A stretch of 64,000 nt of DNA from Rikenellaceae bacterium (GCA_015060065.1 SUZF01000007.1:29787-93786), one strand, 5' to 3'. Numbered from the stretch's first letter, positions 8,581 through 17,149 are shown. Translations and numbers: made by a program. Notes: a model not told the origin generated them from the letters alone.

Positions 8581-8630
8581 TGCAAACACGTTTGCTCTCT
8601 GCACTCGCTCCGCAGCGTCGGTTCACAATT
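8523..8630. repeat. Intergenic repeat-like insert at the ispH 3' end
   Basis: TTCACAATT occurs at 8523-8531 and 8530-8538, and again at 8622-8630, bracketing about 85 bp. The bracketed DNA has a small hairpin (CCTCC TTT GGAGG near 8542) and a second stem AGTGCA...TGCACT around GCAAACACGTTTGC (8579-8605). It supplies the tail and stop codon of ispH. It looks like one copy of an interspersed repeat of Bacteroidales genomes; copy number cannot be judged from one window. Confidence 0.45.
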
Positions 8631-8685
8631 GATGGTATAGACATTTAGATCATTATCGACCACTCGAACAAAAAAACTTTAATTA

Positions 8686-8734
8686 TCAATTCTCAATTGT
8701 CAATTGTCAATTGTCAATTATCAATTATCAATTA
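8686..8734 (+). repeat. Seven tandem 7-bp repeats abutting a start codon
   Basis: TCAATTC, then TCAATTG three times, then TCAATTA three times, without interruption. The array ends 1 bp before the ATG at 8736, so it forms the whole proximal leader of the next gene. Similar heptads (TTCACAA, TCAATTA) lie upstream near 7660 and 8523. Copy-number change by slippage would alter leader length but not the reading frame. Confidence 0.9.
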
Positions 8735-8735
8735 T

Positions 8736-9209
8736 ATGAAATATATCGTTCGTTCTGTAAAATTTTTGGTAGCACTGCTCGTTCTATATGTGGCAGCGGT
8801 GTGGCTGATGTCTGCTATGGGAGCCTCGATGCTCTCGGTGCGTGACACGGTTTTTGTGATGTTTCAGACACTGCGAGGACAACTGCTCGTGGCTGCAATA
8901 GTGGTATGGGTGGCGATATACCCGAAAGTCGGCTATGTGAAGCGCGAGAGCAGTGCCGATTTCGATGCCGACAAGGAGCAGATTATGACAGCCTTTGTGG
9001 TGTCGGGATATGAACTTGCAGAGCAGAACGAGCAGGAGATGCGCTTTCGTGCCTCGAACTTCTTCCGTCGTCTGCGCCTACTCTTCGAGGATGAGGTGGT
9101 GGTGCGTCGCAGCGAGAGTGGAGGCATCGAGATTGAGGGTGTGCGTCGCACCGTGGCATTGGCAATGATGCGCCTGAATGGTTATTTGGAACACAAAAGA
9201 GATGAGTAG
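8736..9209 (+). CDS. Small membrane protein, unknown function
   Basis: 157 residues, not recognised. Two hydrophobic segments lie near the N-terminus (residues about 8-28, VKFLVALLVLYVAAVWLMSAM, and 43-62, LRGQLLVAAIVVWVAIY). A charged, mostly soluble C-terminal domain follows (FDADKEQIMTAFVVSGYELAEQ, RLRLLFEDEVVVRR, GIEIEGVRRTVALAMMRL). The ATG at 8736 begins 1 bp after a 7-bp tandem repeat array. Its last codons overlap the start of the S41 protease by 8 bp (ATGAGTAG), so the two are translationally coupled. An envelope role connected to the protease is possible but only inferred from position. Confidence 0.65.
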   Translation: MKYIVRSVKFLVALLVLYVAAVWLMSAMGASMLSVRDTVFVMFQTLRGQLLVAAIVVWVAIYPKVGYVKRESSADFDADKEQIMTAFVVSGYELAEQNEQEMRFRASNFFRRLRLLFEDEVVVRRSESGGIEIEGVRRTVALAMMRLNGYLEHKRDE

Positions 9210-10875
9210 GGTCAAAAGAGCGATAAAATATGTTGTAACGGCAGTCGTAATGGTTGCCGCAGCGGGTGTTTTTACGTTTGCGAGTCGTGACGATTTCGGT
9301 CTGGGACGTAATATGGAGTTGCTTGTCAATATGATGCGCGAGTTGGCGACCCACTATGTCGATAAACTCGACCCCGACAAGATGATGCGCGATGCCGCAA
9401 ACGGAATGGTCGGCAATCTCGACCCCTATACCGCCTACCTCTCGGAGGAGGATATGAAGGAGTTCGAGTTGGCGACAACCGGCAAGTATGGCGGTATCGG
9501 AGCCTTGATTCGTAAGCGTGGCGACTATATCGTCATTGCCGAGCCGTACAAAGGTTCGCCTGCCGACCGTGCCGGATTGAAGGCGGGAGATAAAATTGTC
9601 GCCATAGGTGGAGATGATGCCAAGGGATTTACGACCGAGCAGGTGAGTTCGCGACTGAAAGGCGACCCCAATACCAATGTGAAGGTAACAATCGAGAATC
9701 TCTTTGACGGGAAGCGTCGCACGCTCAATATCAAACGTGAGCGTATCGCTATTCCGGGTATCGCCTATGCGGGTATGTTGAACGACAGTGTCGGCTATGT
9801 TCGTCATGCAGATTTTACTGATGGATGTTACGACGATATGCGAGCAGCCATAGAGCGATTGCGTGCCGAGCAGGAGTTGAAGGGATTGGTTCTCGACTAC
9901 CGAAACAACGGAGGAGGGATCCTTCAAGAGGCGGTAAAGATTGTGTCGCTCTTTACCCCGAAGGGTACGGAGGTGGTTAGCACCAAGGGACGTGTCGAGA
10001 GCGAAAACAAGACCTTCCGCACCGAACTTGACCCGTTGTTGCCCGATGTGCCGATTGTGGTGCTGGTAAATGGAAATACGGCATCGTCGTCGGAGATTGT
10101 GGCGGGTGCATTGCAGGATATGGACCGTGCCGTAATTATGGGTCAGAAGAGTTTTGGCAAGGGTCTGGTGCAGAGTTCTCGCCCGATAGGTTACGATGCC
10201 TACGTGAAGATGACCACGGCAAAATATTACATCCCGTCGGGTCGCTGCATACAGAATATTGACTACTCGGAGCATCGCGAGAGTGGGCGTGAGGTTGCCG
10301 ACTCGCTTATTCGTGAGTTTAAGACCCGCAATGGACGTAAGGTCTATGATGGTGGGGGTATTATGCCCGATGTGTCGCTCGATGCGGAGTATATCAGCCG
10401 TTTTGCGCTGACGCTCTATGCTATGGGAATCATCGACGAGTTTGGCGATGAGTATATGAAGCGTCACCACGCCGATACGATAGATGTGCGTCGCTTCTCG
10501 ATAAGTGATGAGGAGTATGAGCGTTTTGTGGAGTTTGTGAAGGAGCGAAATGTAGCCTACACCTCCGAGACGCGCCTTGCCCTTGACCAACTTCGTCGTG
10601 CCGTCAAGGCCGACCGTTTCGAGCAGGATATGGAGAAGCATATAGCCGATATCGAGAGCGGGCTTAAAGATGATACCGAGAGTAACCTGCGCACCTACCG
10701 TGACGAGATTGTCGAGAGCCTGAACAGCCATATTGTACTGCGCTACAAATACTCGGAGGGTGCGGTTGAACACTCTCTGGAAGAAGATAAAGAGGTTGCC
10801 GAGGCGGTAAAACTGCTGGGCAATTTGTCCGAATATCGCGAGATTCTCTCGTCGCGCGATACCCGCAGAAAGTGA
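9202..10875 (+). CDS. S41 family C-terminal processing peptidase
   Basis: 557 residues, anchored or exported through a hydrophobic N-terminus (VKRAIKYVVTAVVMVAAAGVFTF). A PDZ domain follows at about 85-165 (GGIGALIRKRGDYIVIAEPYKGSPADRAGLKAGDKIVAIGG), then the protease core: GYVRHADFTDG, GLVLDYRNNGGGILQEAV, and the catalytic region with S295 in NTASSSE and K320 in SFGKGLVQ. The Ser-Lys spacing of 25 matches tail-specific proteases. A C-terminal helical region completes it. It probably trims or degrades periplasmic or outer-membrane proteins. I chose the ATG at 9202 because it gives a standard signal anchor and overlaps the preceding stop; the upstream ATG at 9178 would add eight residues. Confidence 0.93.
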   Translation: MSRVKRAIKYVVTAVVMVAAAGVFTFASRDDFGLGRNMELLVNMMRELATHYVDKLDPDKMMRDAANGMVGNLDPYTAYLSEEDMKEFELATTGKYGGIGALIRKRGDYIVIAEPYKGSPADRAGLKAGDKIVAIGGDDAKGFTTEQVSSRLKGDPNTNVKVTIENLFDGKRRTLNIKRERIAIPGIAYAGMLNDSVGYVRHADFTDGCYDDMRAAIERLRAEQELKGLVLDYRNNGGGILQEAVKIVSLFTPKGTEVVSTKGRVESENKTFRTELDPLLPDVPIVVLVNGNTASSSEIVAGALQDMDRAVIMGQKSFGKGLVQSSRPIGYDAYVKMTTAKYYIPSGRCIQNIDYSEHRESGREVADSLIREFKTRNGRKVYDGGGIMPDVSLDAEYISRFALTLYAMGIIDEFGDEYMKRHHADTIDVRRFSISDEEYERFVEFVKERNVAYTSETRLALDQLRRAVKADRFEQDMEKHIADIESGLKDDTESNLRTYRDEIVESLNSHIVLRYKYSEGAVEHSLEEDKEVAEAVKLLGNLSEYREILSSRDTRRK

Positions 10876-10907
10876 GCCTCGAAATTGAGATTTGACCCGA
10901 ACAGACG

Positions 10908-12098
10908 ATGAAACGTATTGGTAAAATATTGTCTTTCCGTAACCGTGTGGTGGCTATTATCATAGGAGCCGCCATTGCCGGTGTGTCGTTGCTCTTCACG
11001 AATGATATGGCACGCCACCTGCGCGAGAAGGAGCAGCACGACGTCGAGTTGTGGGCGCGGGCGATGGAGAGGGTCAATCGCGATGCTATGGGGGACTATA
11101 TGGGCGACCCGCTGATTGCCAATATCGTCAATAATCGCAACAATATCCCCTTTGTCATTACCGACGAGAATCTGAATGTAATCTCGTCACACCTCGTACC
11201 CGACCACCTGACCGATAACCCTCAACGATTGCGCAAACTTCTCGACCGTTTTGCCGGAGAGAATACGCCTATTGTGGTGCGGTTTTGGTGGACTAACGAG
11301 CATAATCACATAATCTTCTATGGGCAGTCGCGATTACTTAAATCGCTCTATTACTTCCCTTATATCCAGATTATGGTTATCTTCGTCTTCTGTGTGATGA
11401 TATTCATAACCTTCCGCTCGACCAAGCAGGATGAGCAGAATAGGGTGTGGATAGGTTTGGCGAAGGAGACGGCACACCAACTCGGTACTCCGACTTCGTC
11501 GTTGCTCGGCTGGATAGAGTATCTGCGCTCGCAGGGTGTCGATCCCGATGCCGTGAATGAGATGCAGAAGGATTTGACCCACCTGATGAAGATTGTGGAC
11601 AGATTCTCGAAAATCGGCTCCGAGACAACCCTTGCCCCTGCCAATGTGAATGAGGTTGTGGGCGAATCGGTGATGTATTTCCGCAAACGCATACCGCGCA
11701 ACGTGACTCTGGACTATAACGGACTCGCTACTGCTCCCGTGCAGGCAAATCTCAATGTGGCACTCTTTGAGTGGGTGGTCGAAAATCTGATGAAGAATGC
11801 CCTCGATGCGTTGCAGGGGCATGGCAATATCGATGTCAGCATCGGCTCTGACCATAAGCGGGTGTGGATTGATGTGAAGGATACCGGAAAGGGTATTGCC
11901 AAGAATAATTGGAAACGTATCTTCGAGCCGGGATTTACAACCAAAACACGAGGCTGGGGTCTTGGACTGTCGCTCTCGCGACGTATCGTCGAGGAGTATC
12001 ACGGAGGCCGTATTGCCGTGACCGAATCGGAGATTGGCAAGGGAACTACTATACGTATAACACTCAAACGAACCTATGAAACAGTCGCTCGCGGATAG
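10908..12098 (+). CDS. Sensor histidine kinase (orphan)
   Basis: 396 residues. Transmembrane helices at about 13-30 and 152-168 flank a periplasmic sensor of about 120 residues (with ITDENLNVIS). The cytoplasmic part has the phospho-acceptor H190 in AKETAHQLGTPTSSLLGWIEYL, an N box (NLMKNALDAL), a G1 box (DTGKGI), an F box (FEPGFTTK) and a G2 box (GWGLGLSLSRRIVEEYHGG). It can therefore autophosphorylate. No response regulator is encoded nearby, so the partner is elsewhere. The gene starts 32 bp after the S41 protease and its end overlaps the DUF4271 gene by 23 bp, suggesting an envelope-related transcription unit. The signal sensed is unknown. Confidence 0.92.
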   Translation: MKRIGKILSFRNRVVAIIIGAAIAGVSLLFTNDMARHLREKEQHDVELWARAMERVNRDAMGDYMGDPLIANIVNNRNNIPFVITDENLNVISSHLVPDHLTDNPQRLRKLLDRFAGENTPIVVRFWWTNEHNHIIFYGQSRLLKSLYYFPYIQIMVIFVFCVMIFITFRSTKQDEQNRVWIGLAKETAHQLGTPTSSLLGWIEYLRSQGVDPDAVNEMQKDLTHLMKIVDRFSKIGSETTLAPANVNEVVGESVMYFRKRIPRNVTLDYNGLATAPVQANLNVALFEWVVENLMKNALDALQGHGNIDVSIGSDHKRVWIDVKDTGKGIAKNNWKRIFEPGFTTKTRGWGLGLSLSRRIVEEYHGGRIAVTESEIGKGTTIRITLKRTYETVARG

Positions 12099-12930
12099 CC
12101 TTGTACAGACTGCAATGCCCGATACGCTTGCGCAGTCAGTGGTCGGGGATGCTGCTCTGCCGATGCAGGCAGAGGGTGTCCTTATGCGTGAAGTTTCGAT
12201 TGCCGAGATGCTCGGCTCGCAGAGTGTTAATACAATACCTGCGGTATTGGTCGAGGAGGGTGGTACGCTGATAGATGATTGGTTTTTTCAGTTGTTGGCG
12301 CTACTCCTGCTGACAATCTTCATCTTCTTTATTGCTCGTCATAAGCACCAAATTTTTACAATGCTTGGCCGAATGTTGCGCGGTCGTCTGCCGGAGGATT
12401 ACTCTGCGGGACGGCGTGACGAGGTGCTGACACGCTCGTTCCTGCACTCCTCGTCTGTAATCGGGGTGCTGCTTGTGACTCTTCTGCTGACAAAATATGC
12501 GCCTCTGTGGTTGCCTGAAAGTTTTGATATCTCGGCAGGGTGGCAATCTACGGTGGCGGCGGCTTTGTCGGTGGCAGCAATCTTTGCCATAGGAGTTTTT
12601 GAGCAAGGGGTGCTTCGGATTATCGGAATTGTAACGCACAATGGAGATGTTGTGGGAACTATGCTCTACATAAAGAGAGCCTACTTTGCCCTTGCCGCAA
12701 TCGCTATGGCACCCATCTTTTTGCTCGGTATCCTCTCGGCAGAAAAGGTTACTGCCGGATGGAATATACTACTTGCCGCGGAGTGTGCTGTTTTGACACT
12801 TTTATTTATAAAAGAGACTCTTACATTCTTTATTGATAAAAAAATTCCGATTTTGCATTGGATTTTGTACCTTTGCACCGTCGAAGTGTTCCCGTTGTCG
12901 TTGATATGGGCTTTGACTACAAGAAGTTAA
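12076..12930 (+). CDS. DUF4271 multi-pass membrane protein
   Basis: 284 residues. A long polar N-terminus (about 1-68) precedes roughly six hydrophobic segments (FFQLLALLLLTIFIFFIA, SSVIGVLLVTLLL, STVAAALSVAAIFAIG, AYFALAAIAMAPIFLLG, ILLAAECAVLTLLFI, ILHWILYLCTVEVFP). The closing W-LYLC--E--PL motif is characteristic of DUF4271, a Bacteroidota family usually found next to hemD, as here. The function is unknown. The start overlaps the kinase gene by 23 bp, and hemD begins 23 bp downstream. Confidence 0.8.
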   Translation: MKQSLADSLVQTAMPDTLAQSVVGDAALPMQAEGVLMREVSIAEMLGSQSVNTIPAVLVEEGGTLIDDWFFQLLALLLLTIFIFFIARHKHQIFTMLGRMLRGRLPEDYSAGRRDEVLTRSFLHSSSVIGVLLVTLLLTKYAPLWLPESFDISAGWQSTVAAALSVAAIFAIGVFEQGVLRIIGIVTHNGDVVGTMLYIKRAYFALAAIAMAPIFLLGILSAEKVTAGWNILLAAECAVLTLLFIKETLTFFIDKKIPILHWILYLCTVEVFPLSLIWALTTRS

Positions 12931-12953
12931 TAACATTATAAAGAGATAGAGAG

Positions 12954-13805
12954 TTGAAAATAGGCAAAATTTTAATTTCGCAGCCCCGTCCCGCAGTCGT
13001 CGAGAAATCTCCATTTTACGAGTTATCGCAGAAACATAAACTTCAAGTCGATTATGTGCCTCTGATTAAGGTCGTTGGCGTGTCGTCGAAGGAGTTCCGT
13101 AGCCAGAGAGTCGATATTCTGGCGCATACGGCTGTGATATTCACTTCGCGTACCACCATTGATAGTTTCTTCCGCATCTGCGAGGAGTCGCGTGTGGCAG
13201 TGCCGGAGACGATGAAGTATATCTGTACGACCGAGGCGATTGCGCTTTACCTTCAAAAATATATTGTCTATCGCAAGCGTAAGATTTCGTTTGCCGACGG
13301 CTCGTTTAAGGGACTTATCGAACTTATCGTTAAGCATAAAGACGAAAAGTTTATGCTGGCGTTGAGTGAGCCACATAAGCCGGAGTTGCCGGAGACGTTG
13401 AGTACGCTGAAAATCAACTTTACCCCGGCAATCTTGGCACGTACTGTGGCTGCCGATGTCGATGACCTCGATATCAGGGCATACGATATGTTGTTGCTCT
13501 ACTCGCCGTGGGATATTATGACCATCGTCGAGAAGTTCGGCACCGATTCGTTGCCTCTGATTGCAACCTTCGGTGAGGGAACTCTGCGCAAGGCTATCGA
13601 GAGCGGCATCGAAATCAGAGTCAATGCTCCCACCCCGGCAGCACCTTCGCTTGCCAAGGCTGTGGATATCTTTTGTGCAAAGGTGGCAAAGGGCGAGGAT
13701 GTCCCACCCGTGCAACTCGAAGAGGATAGTACCAAGGAGGAGTTTATCCGCAACCAGCAGAGCAAACTTGCAAAAAAGACCCGCTCGCGAGCAAAGTCTG
13801 TATAG
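12954..13805 (+). CDS. hemD: Uroporphyrinogen-III synthase (Bacteroidota type)
   Basis: 283 residues with a TTG start at 12954; translation begins LKIGKILISQPRP, the conserved N-terminus of this group, and no ATG fits. The enzyme cyclises hydroxymethylbilane to uroporphyrinogen III. Two alpha/beta lobes are recognisable: ISQPRPA...FTSRTTIDSFF, then FMLALSEPHKPELPETL, YDMLLLYSPWDI and ATFGEGTLRKAIESGIEI with PTPAAPSLAKAV at the C-terminus of the fold. Sequence conservation in HemD is low, so the assignment also rests on the DUF4271-hemD-rnpA-yidD gene order. The last 30 residues form a lysine-rich tail (SKLAKKTRSRAKSV) that is not part of the catalytic fold. Confidence 0.85.
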   Translation: MKIGKILISQPRPAVVEKSPFYELSQKHKLQVDYVPLIKVVGVSSKEFRSQRVDILAHTAVIFTSRTTIDSFFRICEESRVAVPETMKYICTTEAIALYLQKYIVYRKRKISFADGSFKGLIELIVKHKDEKFMLALSEPHKPELPETLSTLKINFTPAILARTVAADVDDLDIRAYDMLLLYSPWDIMTIVEKFGTDSLPLIATFGEGTLRKAIESGIEIRVNAPTPAAPSLAKAVDIFCAKVAKGEDVPPVQLEEDSTKEEFIRNQQSKLAKKTRSRAKSV

Positions 13806-13813
13806 TTCAGAAT

Positions 13814-14185
13814 ATGCCGGATTTCACACTTCCACACGATGAAAGACTGCGCTCGTTTGGGGCAGTTCGTCGTCTCTTTCAGGAGGGACACGGTGGATTT
13901 GTCTATCCGTTTCGATATGTCGTGTATGCCGAGTATGACGACCGTTTCTCGGTTGAGGTACTCTTTTCGGTACCGAAGAAGAATCACAAGAGAGCCAATG
14001 TCCGCAATCTGTTGCGTCGTCGCACCAAGGAGGCTTACCGACTCAATAAATCTATTTTGCACGACAATGCCAAGAGTGCAAATGTCGATATGGCATTGAT
14101 ATATTCGTCAAAGGAGGTTGTTGATTACAAAACCATCGAAAATGCAATTCGCAAGATTCTCGCAACAGTTGTTGAAGATTTGTAG
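13814..14185 (+). CDS. rnpA: Ribonuclease P protein component
   Basis: 123 residues, the usual length. It is the basic protein subunit that helps the RNase P RNA cleave tRNA 5' leaders. Visible features are the N-terminal [19 protein letters not shown], the central beta strands ([39 protein letters not shown]) with the RNR-type signature in [11 protein letters not shown], and the C-terminal helix. It begins 8 bp after hemD and overlaps yidD by 44 bp. The usual rpmH neighbour is absent, as is normal in Bacteroidota. Confidence 0.95.
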   Translation: MPDFTLPHDERLRSFGAVRRLFQEGHGGFVYPFRYVVYAEYDDRFSVEVLFSVPKKNHKRANVRNLLRRRTKEAYRLNKSILHDNAKSANVDMALIYSSKEVVDYKTIENAIRKILATVVEDL

Positions 14186-14402
14186 GCGTATCGTGGCCCT
14201 GCCATTTATCCTGCTTATCCGCTTCTATCAGACCTGCATCTCGCCTCTGACACCGCCGGCATGTCGCTATACGCCCACCTGCTCGCAATATGGATTGGAG
14301 GCTCTGCGCAAATATGGACTTTTCAAGGGCGGCTGGCTGACCTTTAAGCGCATTATGCGATGCCATCCTTGGGGTGGCAGTGGCTACGACCCCGTGCCGT
14401 AG
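14142..14402 (+). CDS. yidD: Membrane protein insertion efficiency factor YidD
   Basis: 86 residues from the ATG at 14142. The family signature is complete: [64 protein letters not shown]. It is a small peripheral membrane protein that assists YidC-dependent insertion. The frame extends upstream to an ATG at 14118, but 14142 gives the standard length. Its first 44 bp overlap the end of rnpA, the common gene order. Confidence 0.95.
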   Translation: MQFARFSQQLLKICRRIVALPFILLIRFYQTCISPLTPPACRYTPTCSQYGLEALRKYGLFKGGWLTFKRIMRCHPWGGSGYDPVP

Positions 14403-14420
14403 TAAGATATGGAGGAACTA

Positions 14421-14451
14421 AAAGGCTGACCCTTTCGAGGAACAGCCTTTT
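14421..14451. terminator. Terminator between yidD and the DedA gene
   Basis: AAAGGCTG at 14421-14428 pairs with CAGCCTTT at 14443-14450 and is followed by a short T stretch. It can serve the plus-strand hemD-rnpA-yidD unit and, having A residues on the other side, possibly also the convergent DedA gene. Confidence 0.75.
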
Positions 14452-14482
14452 GTATTAGGAGTGATAGATAGCAAAGCCGACT

Positions 14483-15112
14483 CTATCTCTTTTTTACACC
14501 TTTATATATAATGTAGGCGAGGGCCAATGCAACGACAGCGATGATGACGTAGCCGATTTCGTGGCTGTACTTGGTTACGGTCGAGATGAGTTGCTCCTCC
14601 GGTACTACCGATTCGAGGTAGTAGCCCATAGCCGCCAAGACGGCATTCCACAAGCCGGCGCCGAGTGAGGTAAAGAGCATAAACTTCGGCAGATTCATCT
14701 TTGCCAAACCAGCCGGAATCGAAATCAACTGACGAACTGCCGGCACCAGACGACCTACAAGAGTTGCCGATACTCCATATTTTATGAAGAACTGCTCTGC
14801 CTTCTCGACCTTTGCCTGATCGATAAGGCACATGTGTCCGAAGCGGCTGTTAGCGAATTTATAGACTATCGGCTTGCCGAGCCAGAGGGCAAGAGAGTAG
14901 TTTACAAGCGCACCTATCAAGGCTCCGAGGGTGGCAAAGAGAATCACCAACCAGATGTTCAACTCGCCCGTGGCAGCAGCCTTATAAGCAGCAGGCGGAA
15001 CGACAACCTCCGAGGGGAAGGGTATAAACGAACTCTCGATTGCCATCAGCAGGGTGATGGTCCAATAGTTGAGATTGTCAAGACACCATTGAATAAATCC
15101 GATAGACTCCAT
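14483..15112 (-). CDS. DedA/VTT-domain membrane protein
   Basis: 209 residues with several membrane segments. The signature ESSFIPFPSEVVVPPAAYKA near the N-terminus (E, then P-P-E) and YGVSATLVGRLVPAVRQLISIPAGLAKM in the centre (the G-R-VP-VR motif) are diagnostic of the DedA family. Members are thought to translocate lipids, notably undecaprenyl phosphate or phosphatidylethanolamine, with proton coupling. It is a monocistronic gene converging on yidD. A TACATTTG box lies about 45 bp before its start. Confidence 0.92.
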   Translation of the reverse strand: MESIGFIQWCLDNLNYWTITLLMAIESSFIPFPSEVVVPPAAYKAAATGELNIWLVILFATLGALIGALVNYSLALWLGKPIVYKFANSRFGHMCLIDQAKVEKAEQFFIKYGVSATLVGRLVPAVRQLISIPAGLAKMNLPKFMLFTSLGAGLWNAVLAAMGYYLESVVPEEQLISTVTKYSHEIGYVIIAVVALALAYIIYKGVKKR

Positions 15113-15157
15113 ATCTTACTCTTTTGCTACGTATGTAGTAGTGGTTTATATTCGTGG

Positions 15158-15165
15158 CAAATGTA
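15158..15165 (-). promoter_or_regulatory. -7 box for the DedA gene
   Basis: On the minus strand this reads TACATTTG, matching TAnnTTTG, 46 bp before the DedA ATG. A matching TTG at -33 is not evident. Confidence 0.45.
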
Positions 15166-15229
15166 GTAATAAATTTCGAGAAGTCGCTCTTCGATGCCGA
15201 TTTATGCCGTTATGAAACAATTTTGTATG

Positions 15230-17149
15230 TTACTTGACATAAAACTCTTTGAGCGGTGCGTAGCCGAGTTCTGTCATCAGGTTATCCCACTTGGCAGGGA
15301 GTTCTATGGCGATTGTTTTGTAACCTCCTCCGGGCATTGTCTGAATCTTGTTGCGGCTTGCATCTCCCGTAACCAAAAAGGCGGTCATACCCCTCTTCAT
15401 CGTGGGCAGAGTCATCATCTCGCTGTCGGACGAAGCGTGCCATACGGGCTTCGGAGTCAGTTCTGCACCCTCGGTGCGCGAGATGTGTGCCTTCCAACGC
15501 TGAATCGGGTGGCGACCTTCGGGCGAACTGCCGGGGTTGGCGTAGTAGTTGGCAAATACGCGCTCGTCAAGGGGGCGTCGTGCTGTGCGGATAAGGGCAT
15601 CTTCGAGTTTTTCGGGAGTCTTATATCCTGCGGCAAGGTTGCGTGCTACGGGAGGGGTCATCATCACAGTTCGGAAGGTGTGAGGGCGACCACTGCCGAG
15701 TGCAAACTGACAACGCTCCGAGATATCCCAAGCCAGAAGTTCCATAATGCGCTTGGGGTCGGTGGTCGAGGGCGCCATATTGTTGCCCCAAAGCAGTGTC
15801 GAGGTTGCTGTTATGGTGTTGTCGTTGAGGGCAAAGCCTGCGCGCACGTGGTAGGGTTTCCAGCCGATAGCAACACAAGCAGCCTCATCCTCTGCCAGAC
15901 ACCACGGTAGCGGATAGCCGAATGTTCCCATGCGATTATCGCCTACGTAGTAGCCCGCCAGATTCATCAATGCCAGATTCATAAAGCGACCTATCGACAC
16001 ATTCGCCTCTGCCGAAATCTCGCCCTCGCCCGACGAGATGCCGAGTTGTCGTGCCACGGGTCCGTTAAGCCAGCAGTACGGCACCCAAGCGTGCGTGCTG
16101 GCAATCGTGCGACGGAATTCGCCTGCACCGATAGCCTTTGTTAGTGCAATCAAAATGGGCATATACTCCGGCTTGCAGCCCGCCATTACGCCATTTACGG
16201 CTACGTGCCAAGCCGTCGTGTTGCGATGTGCCACGGGGAGTACGGCAACCGTCTCGTTCCATGCAAGGTCGGTGTAGCGCATAAATTCGCTTACACGTTC
16301 AAAGGTGGGCGGCACGATGGGCAATCCGTCAGACCAGCGTTGCTCGCGGAAGTGGTTCTGAATCTCGTCGATGGTGCCATAGAAGACATCGTCGCGGATG
16401 TCCCCCTTCTCGCGTTTGGTGTTGCCGGCAATCTCTTCGTCTGTAATGGGCGTGGTTAGAGCCTTTACGATTTGTTGCCATAGGATATCGCGGGTATTAC
16501 GTATAAGTTCTTCGTGAGTATGCGCAGCAAAGGCTCCCGGATACTCCGCTACGCGTGGCGCCGGCACTCCGTTGTTGAGCGAGGTGTAGAATACCTGACC
16601 CACGAATGTAGGGGCGGCAATTGCCACAGCAGGGATGCCTATATACTCGGCAGCGATGCACGAGCCGCACTCCTTGGGCGTGCAGAGGCCGCAGCCACAG
16701 TTGCCCGATATGACGGCATCAACCTTATGCTGACGCAGGCGGGCTTGGAACTCCTCCTTGGAGCGACGTACAACTCCCGGTGCAGGATAGACACCTGCCG
16801 AGCCTATTTCGTCGAGGAGTAGTACCTTTGCCGTTGGGTAGTGTTCAAGAATGAGCCGTTTGATTTCGGGGTGGGTAACCGATGCCATAAAACTACCTCC
16901 GACAACGGCTATGGTCTTGCCTTCGAGGGTTGTGAGGCGTGGTGCCTGCTGAATCATCTCGACCGTACCGCGCCCCACAGGCGATACAACGGCATAATTC
17001 ACTCCTGCGGAGGAGGAGGTTGCGCTTGGTGCGTTGCCCGAAGCCTCGCTCTTGCAGGTCTCGTCACAAATAATACGGCTGCTCTGTGCCGTTGCGGTAC
17101 CGTAAAGCAGTACAAACATTGCGGTAAAGGTGCAGATTACTCTCTTCAT
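15230..17149 (-). CDS. Exported UGSC-like protein with cysteine cluster
   Basis: 639 residues with a Sec signal peptide (MKRVICTFTAMFVLLYGTATAQ). Residues about 78-215 form a Rossmann-like domain (GKTIAVVGGSFMASV, KVLLLDEIGS, VDAVISGN) containing C151, C153, C156, C161 and C164 (GNCGCGLCTPKECGSC), then IPAVAIAAPTFVGQ. This resembles the UGSC family, whose redox motif is U/C-G-S-C; here the Sec position would be Cys, and no in-frame TGA interrupts the gene. Residues about 270-620 match the large domain that accompanies such proteins (QRWSDGLPIVPPTFERV, AVNGVMAGCKPEYMPILIALTKAI, WLNGPVARQLGI, ANVSIGRFMNLALMN, GTFGYPLPWCLAEDE). No biochemical activity is established to my knowledge; a metal- or thiol-dependent redox role is inference. 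It is flanked by its own gaps and appears monocistronic. Confidence 0.65.
   Translation of the reverse strand: MKRVICTFTAMFVLLYGTATAQSSRIICDETCKSEASGNAPSATSSSAGVNYAVVSPVGRGTVEMIQQAPRLTTLEGKTIAVVGGSFMASVTHPEIKRLILEHYPTAKVLLLDEIGSAGVYPAPGVVRRSKEEFQARLRQHKVDAVISGNCGCGLCTPKECGSCIAAEYIGIPAVAIAAPTFVGQVFYTSLNNGVPAPRVAEYPGAFAAHTHEELIRNTRDILWQQIVKALTTPITDEEIAGNTKREKGDIRDDVFYGTIDEIQNHFREQRWSDGLPIVPPTFERVSEFMRYTDLAWNETVAVLPVAHRNTTAWHVAVNGVMAGCKPEYMPILIALTKAIGAGEFRRTIASTHAWVPYCWLNGPVARQLGISSGEGEISAEANVSIGRFMNLALMNLAGYYVGDNRMGTFGYPLPWCLAEDEAACVAIGWKPYHVRAGFALNDNTITATSTLLWGNNMAPSTTDPKRIMELLAWDISERCQFALGSGRPHTFRTVMMTPPVARNLAAGYKTPEKLEDALIRTARRPLDERVFANYYANPGSSPEGRHPIQRWKAHISRTEGAELTPKPVWHASSDSEMMTLPTMKRGMTAFLVTGDASRNKIQTMPGGGYKTIAIELPAKWDNLMTELGYAPLKEFYVK

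Noticed and set aside
8983-10773. 596-codon minus-strand frame opposite the S41 protease
   Set aside because: Antisense to a gene with intact catalytic residues; no family features.
16680-16740. Possible selenocysteine in the UGSC-like protein
   Set aside because: The motif region contains only Cys codons and the frame has no internal TGA, so it is the cysteine form.
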